This document shows, piece by piece, positions 4,949-5,030 of a stretch of 5,030 bases of DNA. The stretch is from an uncultured Clostridia bacterium (GTDB lineage Bacteria; Bacillota; Clostridia; Christensenellales; UBA1242). Position numbers and translations under genes: made by a program. Every line of letters begins with the position of its first letter. Positions within the stretch are counted from its first letter, which is position 1. The DNA lies in assembly GCA_904397185.1 (NCBI GenBank), contig CAJFOL010000025.1, positions 1 through 5,030 on the forward strand, read 5' to 3'. The notes under the pieces are model-generated. The model had not been told where the DNA came from and made no database searches. It saw only the letters and a program-made list of their open reading frames with translations.

Positions 4949-5030
4949 TTTATATTATCGGAAGCCGAACTTGCTCGCAAGGGTGAGGCTGATGGTAATA
5001 AATACTATGAGATGAGTGTGTAAAACACAC
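4949..5030. repeat. Right copy of 82-bp perfect terminal inverted repeat
   Basis: The exact reverse complement of 6-87, reaching the last base of the window. It can fold as a nested interrupted stem: ATTATC (4954-4959) with GGTAAT (4994-4999), AGCC (4963-4966) with GGCT (4987-4990), and CTTG (4970-4973) with CAAG (4978-4981) around CTCG. It ends in a second hairpin, GTGTGT-aaa-ACACAC (5016-5030). Read rightward, an open frame ends in ELARKGEADGNKYYEMSV-TAA, but a stop at 4943-4945 precedes it without any start codon between. The two copies therefore share both a potential coding tail and a potential structure. Confidence 0.95.

Noticed and set aside
4946..5022. Short protein ending ELARKGEADGNKYYEMSV in the terminal repeat
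   Set aside because: A stop precedes it and no ATG, GTG or TTG lies between that stop and the tail, at either copy, so it is not a complete gene here.
6..5030. Complete composite transposon with terminal inverted repeats
   Set aside because: No transposase, integrase or resolvase is encoded, no flanking target duplication can be seen, and the interior holds the housekeeping gene prfB.

Overview
The window reads as a piece of a low-GC Gram-positive genome, most likely an uncultured member of the Clostridia (Bacillota). The signs are strong AAGGAG-type ribosome binding sites, AT-rich spacers, a canonical Bacillota/proteobacterial-style prfB frameshift site, and a cysteine-containing beta-rich protein resembling clostridial spore-coat-type hypotheticals, preceded by a sequence that fits a mother-cell sporulation sigma (sigma-K/E) promoter. 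The taxonomic and sporulation readings are inferences from sequence character, not from a search.

Layout, left to right. An 82-bp repeat (6-87) opens the window and its perfect inverted copy (4949-5030) closes it. Next is a small HD-domain alarmone-hydrolase-like gene on the minus strand (110-661), divergent from a LysR-type regulator gene on the plus strand (749-1609); the 87-bp gap between them holds overlapping divergent promoter candidates and a large imperfect dyad. A 313-bp spacer (1610-1922) separates the converging lysR and isomerase genes; it carries three back-to-back stem-loops, the last a probable terminator, then a degenerate T/C-rich tandem repeat. A minus-strand pair follows: prfB (2723-3821, release factor 2, +1 programmed frameshift) is upstream and a TIM-barrel sugar phosphate isomerase/epimerase-like gene (1923-2711) lies 11 nt downstream, so they are probably co-transcribed from a near-consensus sigma-A promoter (3844-3872). 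Divergent from prfB is a 224-aa protein of unknown function with a CxxCxxCxxC tail (3994-4668). After it lies about 280 bp of very AT-rich, gene-free DNA with a short direct repeat, leading into the right-hand copy of the terminal repeat.

How the genes fit together. The HD gene and LysR gene form a classical divergent regulator/target arrangement. prfB regulates itself translationally through its in-frame UGA. The 224-aa gene has its own promoter, apparently of a different sigma class from prfB's. Nothing in the window is a transposase, recombinase or phage gene, so I see no complete new system here. The items most deserving follow-up are the terminal inverted repeat, the putative coat-type gene with its sporulation-like promoter, and the structured lysR-isomerase spacer.
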